From the IMG/VR virus record IMGVR_UViG_3300031669_000063, positions 1-44,045 of that record: a stretch of DNA of 44,045 nucleotides; one strand, written 5' to 3'. Each line of letters opens with the position of its first letter. Positions within the stretch are counted from its first letter, which is position 1. Both the position numbers and the translations under genes were made by a program. Under the pieces are notes generated by a model, which was not told where the DNA came from, searched no databases, and saw nothing but the letters and a program-made list of their open reading frames with translations. The stretch comes from a virus. Shown one piece after another: positions 31,879 to 40,755 of this stretch.

Positions 31879-32489
31879 AGGAAGAGGATGAAAGTAATAG
31901 AAAATGTCAACACCTCGAAAAAGCATTTGAAAAGACTTTCAATTGCGGGTTACCAGCCTCGCATTACTGTGAAAGCACAAATAAGTATTATTGTAAAGAA
32001 CACACAATGATAGCTATGATAGCGGGCTTAAAACTGCGAAACATTCACGTTAAAGAGGTGAAAGCAAACCAGGCGAAAGAAAGATCGAGAGATGAAGACA
32101 ATAGGATGCTAGCTAAATGGTATGGAATAGCTATCCAAAAAGATAGCTTAATGGGCGTGGCCATTAAACAGGGGTATGCGCAGACAACGGCGTTTGAGCC
32201 GGAGAGAGATTGGAATCAATTGAAATTGCTAGAAAAGAAGATGATTGAAGAGATAGCGATTGGTAAAGTAGTGACTTTTTTTCAACGGCACAAAGGTACA
32301 AAGACTATGCGATATCTTAAGATATACCATGATTCTATGGACTATGAGGTAATAAAAGCATATGGTATGGGTGAGTCAGAGATAGAGGCTACTTATACAG
32401 CAATACGCAGATACGTAGAGGACACAGAGGAGGGAGAGTTGAATCGACTATCTTCCTCTACGGCAAGTACAAATGGAGGCATGATATAG
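31635..32489 (+). CDS. Phage protein with N-terminus supplied by the last cassette
   Basis: 284 aa from ATG 31635 (SD TAGGAGAA). Residues 1-79 repeat the MQIDIKKVVDKFLNWKLP module of 30209, provided by the loop of site P. From GGQEEDESNRKCQHLEKAFE onward the protein is a different one: a Cys/His segment (CQHLEKAF, NCGLPASHYC, YYCKEHT) that may bind zinc, then a helical C-terminal domain (MLAKWYGIAI...MGESEIEATYTAIRRYVE) that resembles a small RNA-polymerase-sigma-like helical bundle only loosely. I infer that this is the body of the phage gene whose first codons remain at 24630. The stop overlaps the GTG of the next gene. Confidence 0.6.
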   Translation: MQIDIKKVVDKFLNWKLPKDFNPDAGISFKPGYNEHTDHPMRHEPVGTNLFDADQAKQMFEYVLSDYISQPGEVEVEVEGGQEEDESNRKCQHLEKAFEKTFNCGLPASHYCESTNKYYCKEHTMIAMIAGLKLRNIHVKEVKANQAKERSRDEDNRMLAKWYGIAIQKDSLMGVAIKQGYAQTTAFEPERDWNQLKLLEKKMIEEIAIGKVVTFFQRHKGTKTMRYLKIYHDSMDYEVIKAYGMGESEIEATYTAIRRYVEDTEEGELNRLSSSTASTNGGMI

Positions 32490-32854
32490 TGTTACATTTT
32501 GAAGGCGGTAGTGAAATATGTAGTATTTGTGGAAGTCGTTATACCGGGAAAGATACGAGAGAGGTAAAGGGCATGATAGTGCTAGAATGGTGTGACGGTT
32601 GTCAGGAGATATTTGGTCAGGCTCTAAAAGAGAAATATGAATATTATAAGGCAACTAATATAAAGTTAAGTTTCTGGCAAAGAATGAAATTAGGGGACGT
32701 AGATAGAGTTGCATACCAGATGCATAGAGGCGACCTGGAGAGTCAGAAAGATAAAGATAAAATTGCCGCACGCCGAGACAAAGCTTCTAAAGAGATAGAT
32801 GTGATACCGACTACCGCATACGTTAAATATACAATCAAACCACCCGACGCTTAA
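32489..32854 (+). CDS. Zinc-finger phage protein
   Basis: 121 aa, GTG start overlapping the previous stop. CSICGSRYTGKDT ... EWCDGCQEIFG gives CxxC-CxxC near residues 11-38. Basic, helical C-terminus (MKLGDVDRVAYQMHRGDLES). The overlap supports one operon with the interrupted gene. Confidence 0.55.
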   Translation: MLHFEGGSEICSICGSRYTGKDTREVKGMIVLEWCDGCQEIFGQALKEKYEYYKATNIKLSFWQRMKLGDVDRVAYQMHRGDLESQKDKDKIAARRDKASKEIDVIPTTAYVKYTIKPPDA

Positions 32855-33062
32855 CCTCGTAAATATATTTATTTACATTAAATTACCAGAGGCATGACTT
32901 AACGCTTGAGAGTTGAGACAGAGAGTAAGAGCATTGAGTTATACGTGATACATCTTATACCTACCATATAGAATTTGTACCAACAATGAATTTTAGAGTT
33001 ATGTCCATAACTCTTTCCCCTTTTGTGACCTTTTAGTAGAGAGTGGCATGACTGAAAAAGTT

Positions 33063-33084
33063 ATGACCTTACTTGTATTACTTT
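33063..33084 (+). promoter_or_regulatory. Putative phage promoter motif before scaffold
   Basis: ATGAC-CTTAC-TTGTAT-TACTTT; third instance of TGAC-N3-5-TTGTAT. It lies in the 289-bp gap 32855-33143, which otherwise holds only AT-rich sequence and the palindrome GAGTTATGTCCATAACTC near 32996. Confidence 0.35.
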
Positions 33085-33143
33085 GTGCGGTTGGCTATAA
33101 ATCAGGTAGTTAAAAGCTTTTAATTTTTAAGGAGAATGCTAAA

Positions 33144-34907
33144 ATGAAAGTTTTATCAAGTGCAGAGATAAAAGAAGGTCTTCGCTCTATGGCGGAAGAG
33201 TTGGGCGAAACGAGAGATAACGTCCAAGATTTCAAAGGTGATGTGGACGATATGTCGCCTGATTCAGTTGATTTTGACCAGTCAACAGTTGACGAGTTAC
33301 CTGATGAGGATAAAGAGAAGGTAGAGAAGATAAAAACTCCTGCCGATGCAAAGAAAGTTCTTAATGAAGCAAAGAAAGATTTGGACCTGGTCATCGAACA
33401 TCTTGATGACGTTATTGGTCAGACCGAAGTTGAATCTGGGGAAGTAGAAGCTGGCCTGAAAAGAGCGAGTCTTAATCAGATGCAAAACCTTGATAAACTT
33501 GCCCAAGCGGCAGAAAATGCGATTAAAGATGCTAAAAATGCAATTAGGCATTGGGCGTTCTTAAAAGCAGCTCATGACCCCTCTCGGACAATTAAAAATT
33601 CATCTCTTAAAGAAGCAGCCAATGCAGTTAGTGACATTCATGCGTTTATGAAAACGCTTGAAAAAGCTGGTTTTACTACTACTTCGACCGCAATACCTCC
33701 TACTGGTGCTAAATTTACCGGTGACAAATGGCCAAATGGTAAGAATCCTGCAGAGGTGGAGTTAAGGAATTGGGAAGCGGGTGCGACTGAATTTAATAAA
33801 GACAAAAAGTTTGAAGATGCGAGACCTAACGCGGCTGATGAAAATCGATTAAACGATGTCGATTATCATTATAGCAATGAGCCTTTCGTAAATGCATCAT
33901 TACACATTTTGAATGACCGGTCAGCGTCCTATTGGGACATTACTGATACCTTACGAAAGAAAAGAATCGTTGCCAACTTCCTTGGATTACCTGACTCTGT
34001 TGGGCCAAGGAATGAAAAGACCTTCCGGGAGTTTACGTCTAAGGCCTGGGGCCAGAACATCGTAGACGAAGTTGTAAAGAGAGGCGGGTTGAAAGCAGTT
34101 GCTAGAACTCTTAATGCTAAAGAGGCCAGTTACAAACAGGCTCTTCAGAAGATAGCTGCTGGCGTTGAAGACAAAGCAACTGTTAGGAAATATTACGCTG
34201 ACGCTTACGGTGATGCGGCTTACGCACGTCAGATGGTCGAAGGCGAATCAAATGACATGAAAGACAGAATTGGTTACAAACCTGAAACTGACGATGTTGA
34301 ATCGTTCAATAAAGGCGAGATGATTGGTAAAGCGAAAGATGGCCCTGGCAAGATGTCTTCACAGAGAGTAGCAAAGGTTGATGAGAAAGAGAAAGACGAA
34401 AAGAAGAAAAAGAAAGAAGAGTTGGATGAAGACAAAAAAGCAGCTCTGAAGGCAAAAGCAAGAAAGGCTGCCGGAGTGGCAAAGATGTTTGCTGCGGCTG
34501 GGTCAATTCCTTTCACCAAGGTTGCTATTTACGAAAAGACAAAAGAGCTCTTCGCAATGGAAGATTCACAGTTCCTGGCAGTAGAAGCTACATTGGGTCA
34601 AATGCCTCTAGATGAAAGTATTATGAAAGAGGCACATATTCCTGATACGGAAACCGGCATTGTTGGTAATTCTGCAGAGGGTGTAAGACAGCCATCTGCA
34701 TCAGTTAGTACAGAGGATTTTAATCCTAACACTAAAAGCGATGCAAAGATATCAAAATCTGCATCACAGGTAGTACCGCAGTCAGCAGTTAATTCGTCAA
34801 TGGGCGGTAACGACCTCTCAAGCATGTTTACGACAACAGCAAGCAAACTTGAGAAGCTTAATGTATCCCATGATAAGTTAAGATTGCCTGTAAGAAAGAC
34901 TAGTTAA
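33144..34907 (+). CDS. Capsid scaffold/prohead core protein
   Basis: 587 aa, SD AAGGAG. Position immediately before decoration and capsid genes, an acidic helical N-terminus (residues 1-130) and a Lys/Glu-rich helical stretch (DEKEKDEKKKKKEELDEDKK near 410-430) are typical of scaffold/core proteins, which template head assembly and are cleaved by the prohead protease. Residues ~190-235 hold GAKFTGDKWPNGKNPAEVEL then W-x2-G-x3-F-x5-ED, a block shared with the protein at 13621. SSLKEA and ASLHIL echo the SLK linker. The C-terminus is Ser/Ala-rich and ends VSHDKLRLPVRKTS. A scaffold role is inferred from position and composition. Confidence 0.65.
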   Translation: MKVLSSAEIKEGLRSMAEELGETRDNVQDFKGDVDDMSPDSVDFDQSTVDELPDEDKEKVEKIKTPADAKKVLNEAKKDLDLVIEHLDDVIGQTEVESGEVEAGLKRASLNQMQNLDKLAQAAENAIKDAKNAIRHWAFLKAAHDPSRTIKNSSLKEAANAVSDIHAFMKTLEKAGFTTTSTAIPPTGAKFTGDKWPNGKNPAEVELRNWEAGATEFNKDKKFEDARPNAADENRLNDVDYHYSNEPFVNASLHILNDRSASYWDITDTLRKKRIVANFLGLPDSVGPRNEKTFREFTSKAWGQNIVDEVVKRGGLKAVARTLNAKEASYKQALQKIAAGVEDKATVRKYYADAYGDAAYARQMVEGESNDMKDRIGYKPETDDVESFNKGEMIGKAKDGPGKMSSQRVAKVDEKEKDEKKKKKEELDEDKKAALKAKARKAAGVAKMFAAAGSIPFTKVAIYEKTKELFAMEDSQFLAVEATLGQMPLDESIMKEAHIPDTETGIVGNSAEGVRQPSASVSTEDFNPNTKSDAKISKSASQVVPQSAVNSSMGGNDLSSMFTTTASKLEKLNVSHDKLRLPVRKTS

Positions 34908-34993
34908 TCATAGTTAATGAGTGTTCGTTCGTTCTCGTAAGAGAAATCGTTAGTTAAATAATTATTTCAGTAAGTAAAGAGCGGAGTTCTAAA

Positions 34994-35446
34994 ATGTCAA
35001 AAGTAACCCTTTTGAAAGAAGTTGTAAGAGATTCGTTGCCAGTAGCTGATGCTACAGTTGCAACAGGTTGGTTGCCGGGTCAGGCTTTTCAGTATGACTC
35101 AACAGGTAACTATGGTGAAATCGCCAGCGCTGATGGTGCGTTATTCGTCGGAATGGACGATGACCTAGAATTAGCGTCACCTCCTACAGGTTCTCTTGTG
35201 ACCGTTTTATACGGTGCAGGTACAACGATTCTTGTTGACCATGCCGCGGAAGTTGCTGCTTCAAGTTCTGATAGATGTTATGATACAGTTTCTGGTAACC
35301 CTGAATCAGGTGCTTACAATCAGAATCTCTACCTTAACGGCGTTGGTAAATGGACCACAACAGCAACAGGTTCGGTAAAAGGTAAACTGACCGAAATTCC
35401 ATCGTCAGCTAACAGCTACACCATTGGAGTTATCACGAGGTTTTAA
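34994..35446 (+). CDS. Head decoration-like protein
   Basis: 150 aa, SD GCGGAG. Between scaffold and major capsid protein, where small decoration or capsid-stabilising proteins are usually found. Sequence is Gly/Ser/Thr-rich and beta-like (DATVATGWLPGQAFQYDSTG, SLVTVLYGAGTTILVDHAAE). No enzymatic motif. An alternative is a head-fibre protein. Confidence 0.6.
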   Translation: MSKVTLLKEVVRDSLPVADATVATGWLPGQAFQYDSTGNYGEIASADGALFVGMDDDLELASPPTGSLVTVLYGAGTTILVDHAAEVAASSSDRCYDTVSGNPESGAYNQNLYLNGVGKWTTTATGSVKGKLTEIPSSANSYTIGVITRF

Positions 35447-35469
35447 GCGTTACCTCATCGGGCATAGCG

Positions 35470-35637
35470 ACCCTCAAATGCAATCCTGCTACCTTAAATA
35501 AGTAGCAGGAAGAGGGTTCTTAGAATTTGAAATTTTGACAGTGTTTTATAAAAGAGTTTAATTCAATGATTATCTACACAATTGAAGGCTGTGTAGAACT
35601 TAGTGGTGAGTAGAACATTTTAACCACCACCTTTTTT
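35470..35637 (+). promoter_or_regulatory. Structured leader of the capsid gene
   Basis: Three hairpins in 170 bp: nested ACCCTC/GAGGGT and CCTGCTAC/GTAGCAGG (35470-35517), CTACACA/TGTGTAG (35574-35596), and GTGGTG/CACCAC followed by six T (35603-35637). A TTGACA is at 35535. The last hairpin could act as a terminator or attenuator just before the capsid SD (AAGGAGG). Confidence 0.5.
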
Positions 35638-35662
35638 CGTACAAGTCATAAGGAGGTATATT

Positions 35663-36619
35663 ATGACACTTATAAAGCCTTTTGGACAGAAACCTGGAGA
35701 GGGTTATTCCCTTTCTAAAACAGCATCAACTGGTACCAACAGCCCTTATGCTGTTCACAACCAGGCAGTGATGAACTCAGATGGTATCTGGGAAGCTCTC
35801 ATGACTGAGGGTGGAAGACAGGCACTTGGTGCACAGATGGCCGTGCCGATCAGGACTGAACTCGATTACGTCGGTACAGCGCGTAAGTTTTTCGAAATTG
35901 ACGTACTTGCACAAGGACAGATTGCAAGGTACGATAGAGACGTTCAGGTTCCTTCATACGTTGTCGCCAAGAGAGGCGTTGTAAGGAAATGGATTGTCGA
36001 AGGTACCTACATTGAACCAACAACCTGGGAAATTTTCTCACCAGCACAGATTAGGCTGTCCGAGATTCAGGTAAGAAGGTTCAACATTCTGGACAGAACG
36101 CAGGAGAAGATCAAGATTCAGACCCAGATTCAGGAAGATGACCAGTTCTTAGCATTACTTGAATCAACAGCAACCGGCAACACAACTAACAATCCTATCA
36201 CTACAGAAGTTACTAACGGCTGTAGTAAGACGTTCTTAAATTCATTAACGACCAAAATTATGGACCACGACCTTCCATGTTACGGTTTATTGATGAGAAT
36301 GTCTTCGTTTAAGGACATCAGAGGTTGGAGCACGGGAGATTTGGATCCGGTAACTATGCGTGAAATCTTACAGACCGGTCTTTACGGTAACATCTGGGGT
36401 ATTGACCTCATTGTTAGTCGTAGAGTTAAGGCTGGCACAGTTTACGCAATAGGCGAGCCAAGGTTCTTCGGCGTAATGCCGATTCGTATCGAAATGATTC
36501 TTATGCCTGACGATACTCCGAAAGAAGCATCAATTGGGTACGTTGGATACGAAGAAATAGGAATGACGATTGCTAACGCAAACGCGCTTGGTAAAGGAAC
36601 TCATAACGTTATTTCCTAA
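35663..36619 (+). CDS. Major capsid protein
   Basis: 318 aa, strong SD AAGGAGG, surrounded by scaffold and decoration upstream and a terminator downstream. The sequence has the feel of HK97-fold capsid proteins: N-arm (residues 1-60), ARKFFEIDVLAQGQIARYDR and DVQVPSYVVAKRGVVRKWIV in the E-loop/P-domain region, a long spine-helix region with REIQ-like QVRRFNILDRTQEKIKIQTQ, and a final A-domain-like MPIRIEMILMPDD. Hundreds of copies form the head. Maturation cleavage, if any, would be near the N-terminus (GYSLSKTAST). High Arg/Gly and balanced GC relative to neighbours suits high expression. Confidence 0.75.
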   Translation: MTLIKPFGQKPGEGYSLSKTASTGTNSPYAVHNQAVMNSDGIWEALMTEGGRQALGAQMAVPIRTELDYVGTARKFFEIDVLAQGQIARYDRDVQVPSYVVAKRGVVRKWIVEGTYIEPTTWEIFSPAQIRLSEIQVRRFNILDRTQEKIKIQTQIQEDDQFLALLESTATGNTTNNPITTEVTNGCSKTFLNSLTTKIMDHDLPCYGLLMRMSSFKDIRGWSTGDLDPVTMREILQTGLYGNIWGIDLIVSRRVKAGTVYAIGEPRFFGVMPIRIEMILMPDDTPKEASIGYVGYEEIGMTIANANALGKGTHNVIS

Positions 36620-36642
36620 AAAGTTCTAGCTTTTAACGCAGT

Positions 36643-36683
36643 AAGGTAGATAGGCCCTAAAAAGTTTATCTACCTTTTTCTTT
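36643..36683 (+). terminator. Rho-independent terminator after capsid gene
   Basis: AAGGTAGATA (36643-36652) and TATCTACCTT (36667-36676) form a 10-bp stem followed by a T-rich run (TTTTTCTTT). Confidence 0.75.
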
Positions 36684-36743
36684 AATAGTTGAAGTCAACG
36701 GATAAACAGGTTAAAATTTAATAGAGAATAGCGGAGTATTATT

Positions 36744-37004
36744 ATGCCAGTCGTTGAGTTATCATCGTTACTAATTCATGAAGTTCCAGTTGGAGTAGTT
36801 AATGGAGTCAATACTTCATTTTCTGTTTCAGCGGCAGTAATGACAGATACTGATGTTGTTACAGTGAACGGTCAAGAGTTAATCAGAAACACTGGTTACA
36901 CAATATCTGGAACTACAATTACATTTTTAACAGGCTACATACCTCAACCTGCCTCGGGTGAAATACCAGCAGATAAGATTTACATAAGAGGCTTTAAGGC
37001 CTAA
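36744..37004 (+). CDS. Small virion protein
   Basis: 86 aa, SD GCGGAG. VNGVNTSFSVSAAVMTDTDV then VTVNGQELIRNTGYTISGTT resembles a short beta domain that recurs in phage neck, baseplate and fibre proteins. It starts 60 bp after the capsid terminator and precedes the tailspike, so it is probably a virion component. Confidence 0.55.
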   Translation: MPVVELSSLLIHEVPVGVVNGVNTSFSVSAAVMTDTDVVTVNGQELIRNTGYTISGTTITFLTGYIPQPASGEIPADKIYIRGFKA

Positions 37005-37014
37005 GGAGACATAA

Positions 37015-39855
37015 ATGAGACGAATGACATTTTTATTCACAGTGCTGTTTTTAACATTATTTGTTAATGCTGCACTAGCACAGAAGCTTAGGCAGAACCA
37101 GGTGTACTTTCTACCAGATTCATTGCTAAAAAGTACTACTGCCATTCAGAAATTAAATAACAGAGTATTTGGTACGTTAGGAGACACTTCGACAATTGTA
37201 CAGAACCCCGACTCTACTCTTTCAGTAAAAGGTACAGTAGTGCCGTCAATGACTGAAGCTCAAATCGATAGCATTACTACCTACACAAGTCAAACAACAT
37301 TTAAGGCAGGTACGTACACATTTGTAAGTAATCCAACTTATACTAATTCAGTAGTTTTGGAATCAGGAGCGGTGTTCACCAACACGCCAGTCTTTAAGGG
37401 TGGATTTCAAGCTGACAACTCTGTACATTTTACCAATGGAGCTAACCTTGATTCAGCTAAAACGCCGTATGTAAATCCTATTTGGTTTAACGCTAAGTTA
37501 GATGGCACAACGGACGACTTAGCTGCAATTACTAGCACCAAGGCGTCTATACCGCATGGAGGAACAATTCTTTTCACCAGAGGGCTAATACATACATCCT
37601 CGGTCGTTACGTTTGATTCAACTTTGAACGTTGTATTGGATGAGGGGGCTGTATTCAAAGACAATGTAGTATTTAAGGGTGGCGTATTGGCAAGTATGTC
37701 GCAGCATTTCCAGAAAGGTGCAGGGATGGATTCAGTCAAGTCGCCTGCTATTTACGCAATATGGTTTGGTGAAGGAAGTACGGGGTTGCAGTATGCTGTT
37801 AATTCCTCTTCAATTGATGCTACAGTAGCCATCACATCGCCTATAAATTTTACTGGTACAGTAACTTCTCCTTCAAATGTTTTTTTAGACTTTACAGGAA
37901 GTGGCTCAGTTAACACTCCTTTAGGGGATACGTTAGATATTAAAGGCTCCTGGAAAGCTCCTGTTGATAGGCAGATATTTTACGGCGATGGATACGTGAA
38001 TGTAGGGGGAGCAAGAATATACGAAATCTATTCGGCTTGGTATGGAGACAAAGGCGATGGAGTGACAGTTGATAATGTGGCACTTACAAAGGCGACACTT
38101 GCTGCAAGTGGAAGGCAAATTGTTATGCGAATACTTCCAGGGACGCATATACTTGATTCAACATTTGTATTAAAGTCAGCCTTTACAGGCAATAGAGGGG
38201 CTATTTTTAAGATGAGCGCAGGGTTTGCACCCTATACACCTGCCGTAGTAATTGGGGACTCTGTAGTTGATGCAGGCGGTATTTACAGACAGCCAGTCAC
38301 TCAATTATTCATAGATTGTAATAACGTAGCCCATAGTATTGGTTTGGCTAGTTCGAACGTGATGGAGAACTCTACAATATCAAACGTGGTTGTTTCTGGA
38401 TTTGGTTTATATGGAATTTACATACACGGCACGGGTGCTCAGAACTGGGATATGAATAATTTATGGGTCTTTTCATCTAATCCAAATTATGACGTAACTG
38501 GGGCGGGGATAAAAATAAGCGGGGTAGGTTCAAATAACAAGATTGAAAAGGCAACTATCGTAGCACCTAAGTACATGACAGCGGCCATTTGGGCTCGACA
38601 TTCACAAGTTGATTTGCACAACATTCATATTGAGGCTACTAGTGTTGCTATTTTGGCTGACACCAACGCAATAATGAATATATCTGATGTGTATGGAGCT
38701 TCTGATTCGGTTGTTATAAAAATTAGTGCAGCTGCAAAGTATGTTGCCGTGTCAGGCGTTCAACCTGCACCTATAGCAATTTATGACGGAGCTACAGGTT
38801 ATTCAACTGGGTACGGGGATGTACCCCCATTTTATGTTCATAGTGCAGATGGTATAATTACTACCGGACCTTTGACCAGTTATGGAAATCAATCAACCTT
38901 TGGTGAGTATTTCCGATTAACTAACCCAGGGTACGGTAGAATATCTTTAAGAGCAACCAATGACGTAACCTATCCCGGCAATACTTTGTATTCAACTGAT
39001 GATGGAGCAACTGCGAGCAGAAATCTTTACATAGCAGGCTATCAGATGAATCCGATATCTAAATTATTCCTTTTTGTTGACACTACGTATTATTCTGGCG
39101 GTATAAGGATGGCAGCTGGTAATTATTTTAATTATGGTACAGTGTCGGGTGTAAACGGATATGGATTTAGAGATAATGCAGGTACGTTGGAGCATAAAAA
39201 TTCAGGCGGGTCTTGGACAACATTTGGTTCAGGAGGTGGAGATGCTTTGACTAGCAGTCCATTATCTCAGTTTGCTAGTACTACGTCAGCCCAGCTTGCT
39301 GGAGTCATTTCTAACGAGACCGGCACTAACGCATTAGTATTTCAAACATCTCCTAGTTTGTATTCACCTAGAGCGGATACATTAACTACTTCAAATGTTA
39401 TTTTTCCTGCAACAGAGGTACCTTCTTCAAATGCAAATACATTAGATGACTATGAGGAAGGGTCGTATACAGCAACCATCACCTGTTCGACAAGTGGAAG
39501 CTATACGTTAGACGCTGGAGCAAATACATTAAGTTATATAAAAATAGGTAGAAAAGTTTTCGTGACTGGATATCTATCAATTACGTCTGCTTCATCACCT
39601 AGTGGTACTTTGCAGATTTCGTTACCTTTTGCTAACTCAGCAGGCACAGCATACTCAACTTCTGCCTATGGGGTGGCGGTATTGAGAGACGCAGGTACAA
39701 TTGCAGGAAAGTTATATATTGCAATTGCAGTTAGTAGTTCTACAATGGGCATTATGGAAGTAAATGACGACGGCACCATGACAAGTATCAGCAATACAAA
39801 TGTTGATACAGCTTGGTCGCTAGGTATAAGCGTCATGTATACTGCCGCAGATTAA
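37015..39855 (+). CDS. Tailspike/tail fibre with beta-helix and signal-like N-terminus
   Basis: 946 aa, SD AAGGAG. Residues 1-22 (MRRMTFLFTVLFLTLFVNAALA then Q) look like a Sec signal peptide, unexpected in a virion protein. The middle is a pectate-lyase-type right-handed beta-helix: a repeated unit VLESGAVFTNTPVFKGG / VLDEGAVFKDNVVFKGG followed by HF-x2-GA-x2-DS-x-K, and two DGTTDD / GDGVTVDN turns. The C-terminus (LDDYEEGSYTATITCSTSGS, YIKIGRKVFVTGYLSI) is a receptor-binding module common in phage fibres. Likely binds and perhaps degrades host surface polysaccharide. Confidence 0.75.
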   Translation: MRRMTFLFTVLFLTLFVNAALAQKLRQNQVYFLPDSLLKSTTAIQKLNNRVFGTLGDTSTIVQNPDSTLSVKGTVVPSMTEAQIDSITTYTSQTTFKAGTYTFVSNPTYTNSVVLESGAVFTNTPVFKGGFQADNSVHFTNGANLDSAKTPYVNPIWFNAKLDGTTDDLAAITSTKASIPHGGTILFTRGLIHTSSVVTFDSTLNVVLDEGAVFKDNVVFKGGVLASMSQHFQKGAGMDSVKSPAIYAIWFGEGSTGLQYAVNSSSIDATVAITSPINFTGTVTSPSNVFLDFTGSGSVNTPLGDTLDIKGSWKAPVDRQIFYGDGYVNVGGARIYEIYSAWYGDKGDGVTVDNVALTKATLAASGRQIVMRILPGTHILDSTFVLKSAFTGNRGAIFKMSAGFAPYTPAVVIGDSVVDAGGIYRQPVTQLFIDCNNVAHSIGLASSNVMENSTISNVVVSGFGLYGIYIHGTGAQNWDMNNLWVFSSNPNYDVTGAGIKISGVGSNNKIEKATIVAPKYMTAAIWARHSQVDLHNIHIEATSVAILADTNAIMNISDVYGASDSVVIKISAAAKYVAVSGVQPAPIAIYDGATGYSTGYGDVPPFYVHSADGIITTGPLTSYGNQSTFGEYFRLTNPGYGRISLRATNDVTYPGNTLYSTDDGATASRNLYIAGYQMNPISKLFLFVDTTYYSGGIRMAAGNYFNYGTVSGVNGYGFRDNAGTLEHKNSGGSWTTFGSGGGDALTSSPLSQFASTTSAQLAGVISNETGTNALVFQTSPSLYSPRADTLTTSNVIFPATEVPSSNANTLDDYEEGSYTATITCSTSGSYTLDAGANTLSYIKIGRKVFVTGYLSITSASSPSGTLQISLPFANSAGTAYSTSAYGVAVLRDAGTIAGKLYIAIAVSSSTMGIMEVNDDGTMTSISNTNVDTAWSLGISVMYTAAD

Positions 39856-39894
39856 AAACCGATGAGAGTAACTTTAATAAAAAGGAACAAAGCT

Positions 39895-40314
39895 ATGAAA
39901 TGGGTATATTTTTTTCTTACAGCCTTTATACTTATAGTTATAAGTACGCAGGTGCAAGCACAAGTGGTAAATGATGAAGTCAGTTTTAAGAGTCTTCGTC
40001 AGAATTACGCTCAGGCATACTACAATTTATCAGTTCAAGACTCATCTCTTTCAAAGAAGATTATAAGTCTTCAAATGCAGATAAAGTCTTTAACGGAAAC
40101 TCTTGACTCCTATCAGAAGATGCATATGGACATTTTATCCAAGCAGGATGTAATTGCTCAATTTGTAGACAAATTGATAGGTGATAACCCGAAGTACGCC
40201 TCCAAGTTACTAGATAAGTTAAATAGTCAGGTAACGCCTACTTCTACAGAAACTAAGAAAAACCTTGGAGCTGATAAGGACCTATTGGAAGAATCGGGGA
40301 TGAAGAAAAAGTAA
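39895..40314 (+). CDS. Exported coiled-coil protein
   Basis: 139 aa from ATG 39895, with AAAGGA 8 bp upstream (ATG 39862 has no SD). Residues 1-21 (MKWVYFFLTAFILIVISTQVQ then AQ) form a Sec signal. The rest is a heptad-like helix (LSVQDSSLSKKIISLQMQIK, LTETLDSYQKMHMDIL). Second signal-bearing protein in a row; a periplasmic lysis factor or spanin-like role is possible. Confidence 0.55.
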   Translation: MKWVYFFLTAFILIVISTQVQAQVVNDEVSFKSLRQNYAQAYYNLSVQDSSLSKKIISLQMQIKSLTETLDSYQKMHMDILSKQDVIAQFVDKLIGDNPKYASKLLDKLNSQVTPTSTETKKNLGADKDLLEESGMKKK

Positions 40315-40357
40315 TGAACTTAATTAACATAAATTTATTATAACAGGAGACATACAT

Positions 40358-40744
40358 ATGAATCATTTATGGTATTTGCTAATTTTTCTTAGCCTTACAT
40401 TCTTTACCGCATGGCTGAATATTAAGTTTATTGATGATACTGCTTTCAAAGACCAATATTGGCATAAGGTGCAGTTATATCAGCAGGTATGGACATGGGT
40501 GGTGATGGGTATCTTAATACTTGTTACTGGCGGATGGTCTGAAGTTTTTATTTATGCTCTTTACGCAATTGCATACGGGTTGATGTACATGTTTATTTAC
40601 AATTCGGCATTGAATCTTGGCCGGCATAAGGATATTGATAACTTAGGCACATATGATGTATTTAAGTTTAAGACGACCGTGTTTTTGTTTTTAGGTGGAG
40701 TGGGGCTGGTAGTACTGTACCAGCTTATATGTTTTCTTACGTAA
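40358..40744 (+). CDS. Polytopic membrane protein
   Basis: 128 aa, SD CAGGAGA. Four hydrophobic segments (residues ~5-23, 45-60, 65-88, 107-126) with KDQYWHKVQLYQQ between the first two and NLGRHKDIDNLG in the third loop. Topology and the WH/NL-G landmarks resemble the membrane part of the protein at 43066. Phage families of this type sit among fibre genes; function unknown, holin possible. Confidence 0.55.
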   Translation: MNHLWYLLIFLSLTFFTAWLNIKFIDDTAFKDQYWHKVQLYQQVWTWVVMGILILVTGGWSEVFIYALYAIAYGLMYMFIYNSALNLGRHKDIDNLGTYDVFKFKTTVFLFLGGVGLVVLYQLICFLT

Positions 40745-40755
40745 AGGAGTGAGAG

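Noticed and set aside
24277-32854. An integron integrase or other recombinase in the window
   Set aside because: No R-H-R-Y tyrosine recombinase, serine recombinase or transposase motif was found in any + strand frame.
32982-33013. Palindrome GAGTTATGTCCATAACTC as an attC
   Set aside because: It lacks the TTGA-N7-GTTA half and L boxes; probably a regulatory or terminator-like hairpin.
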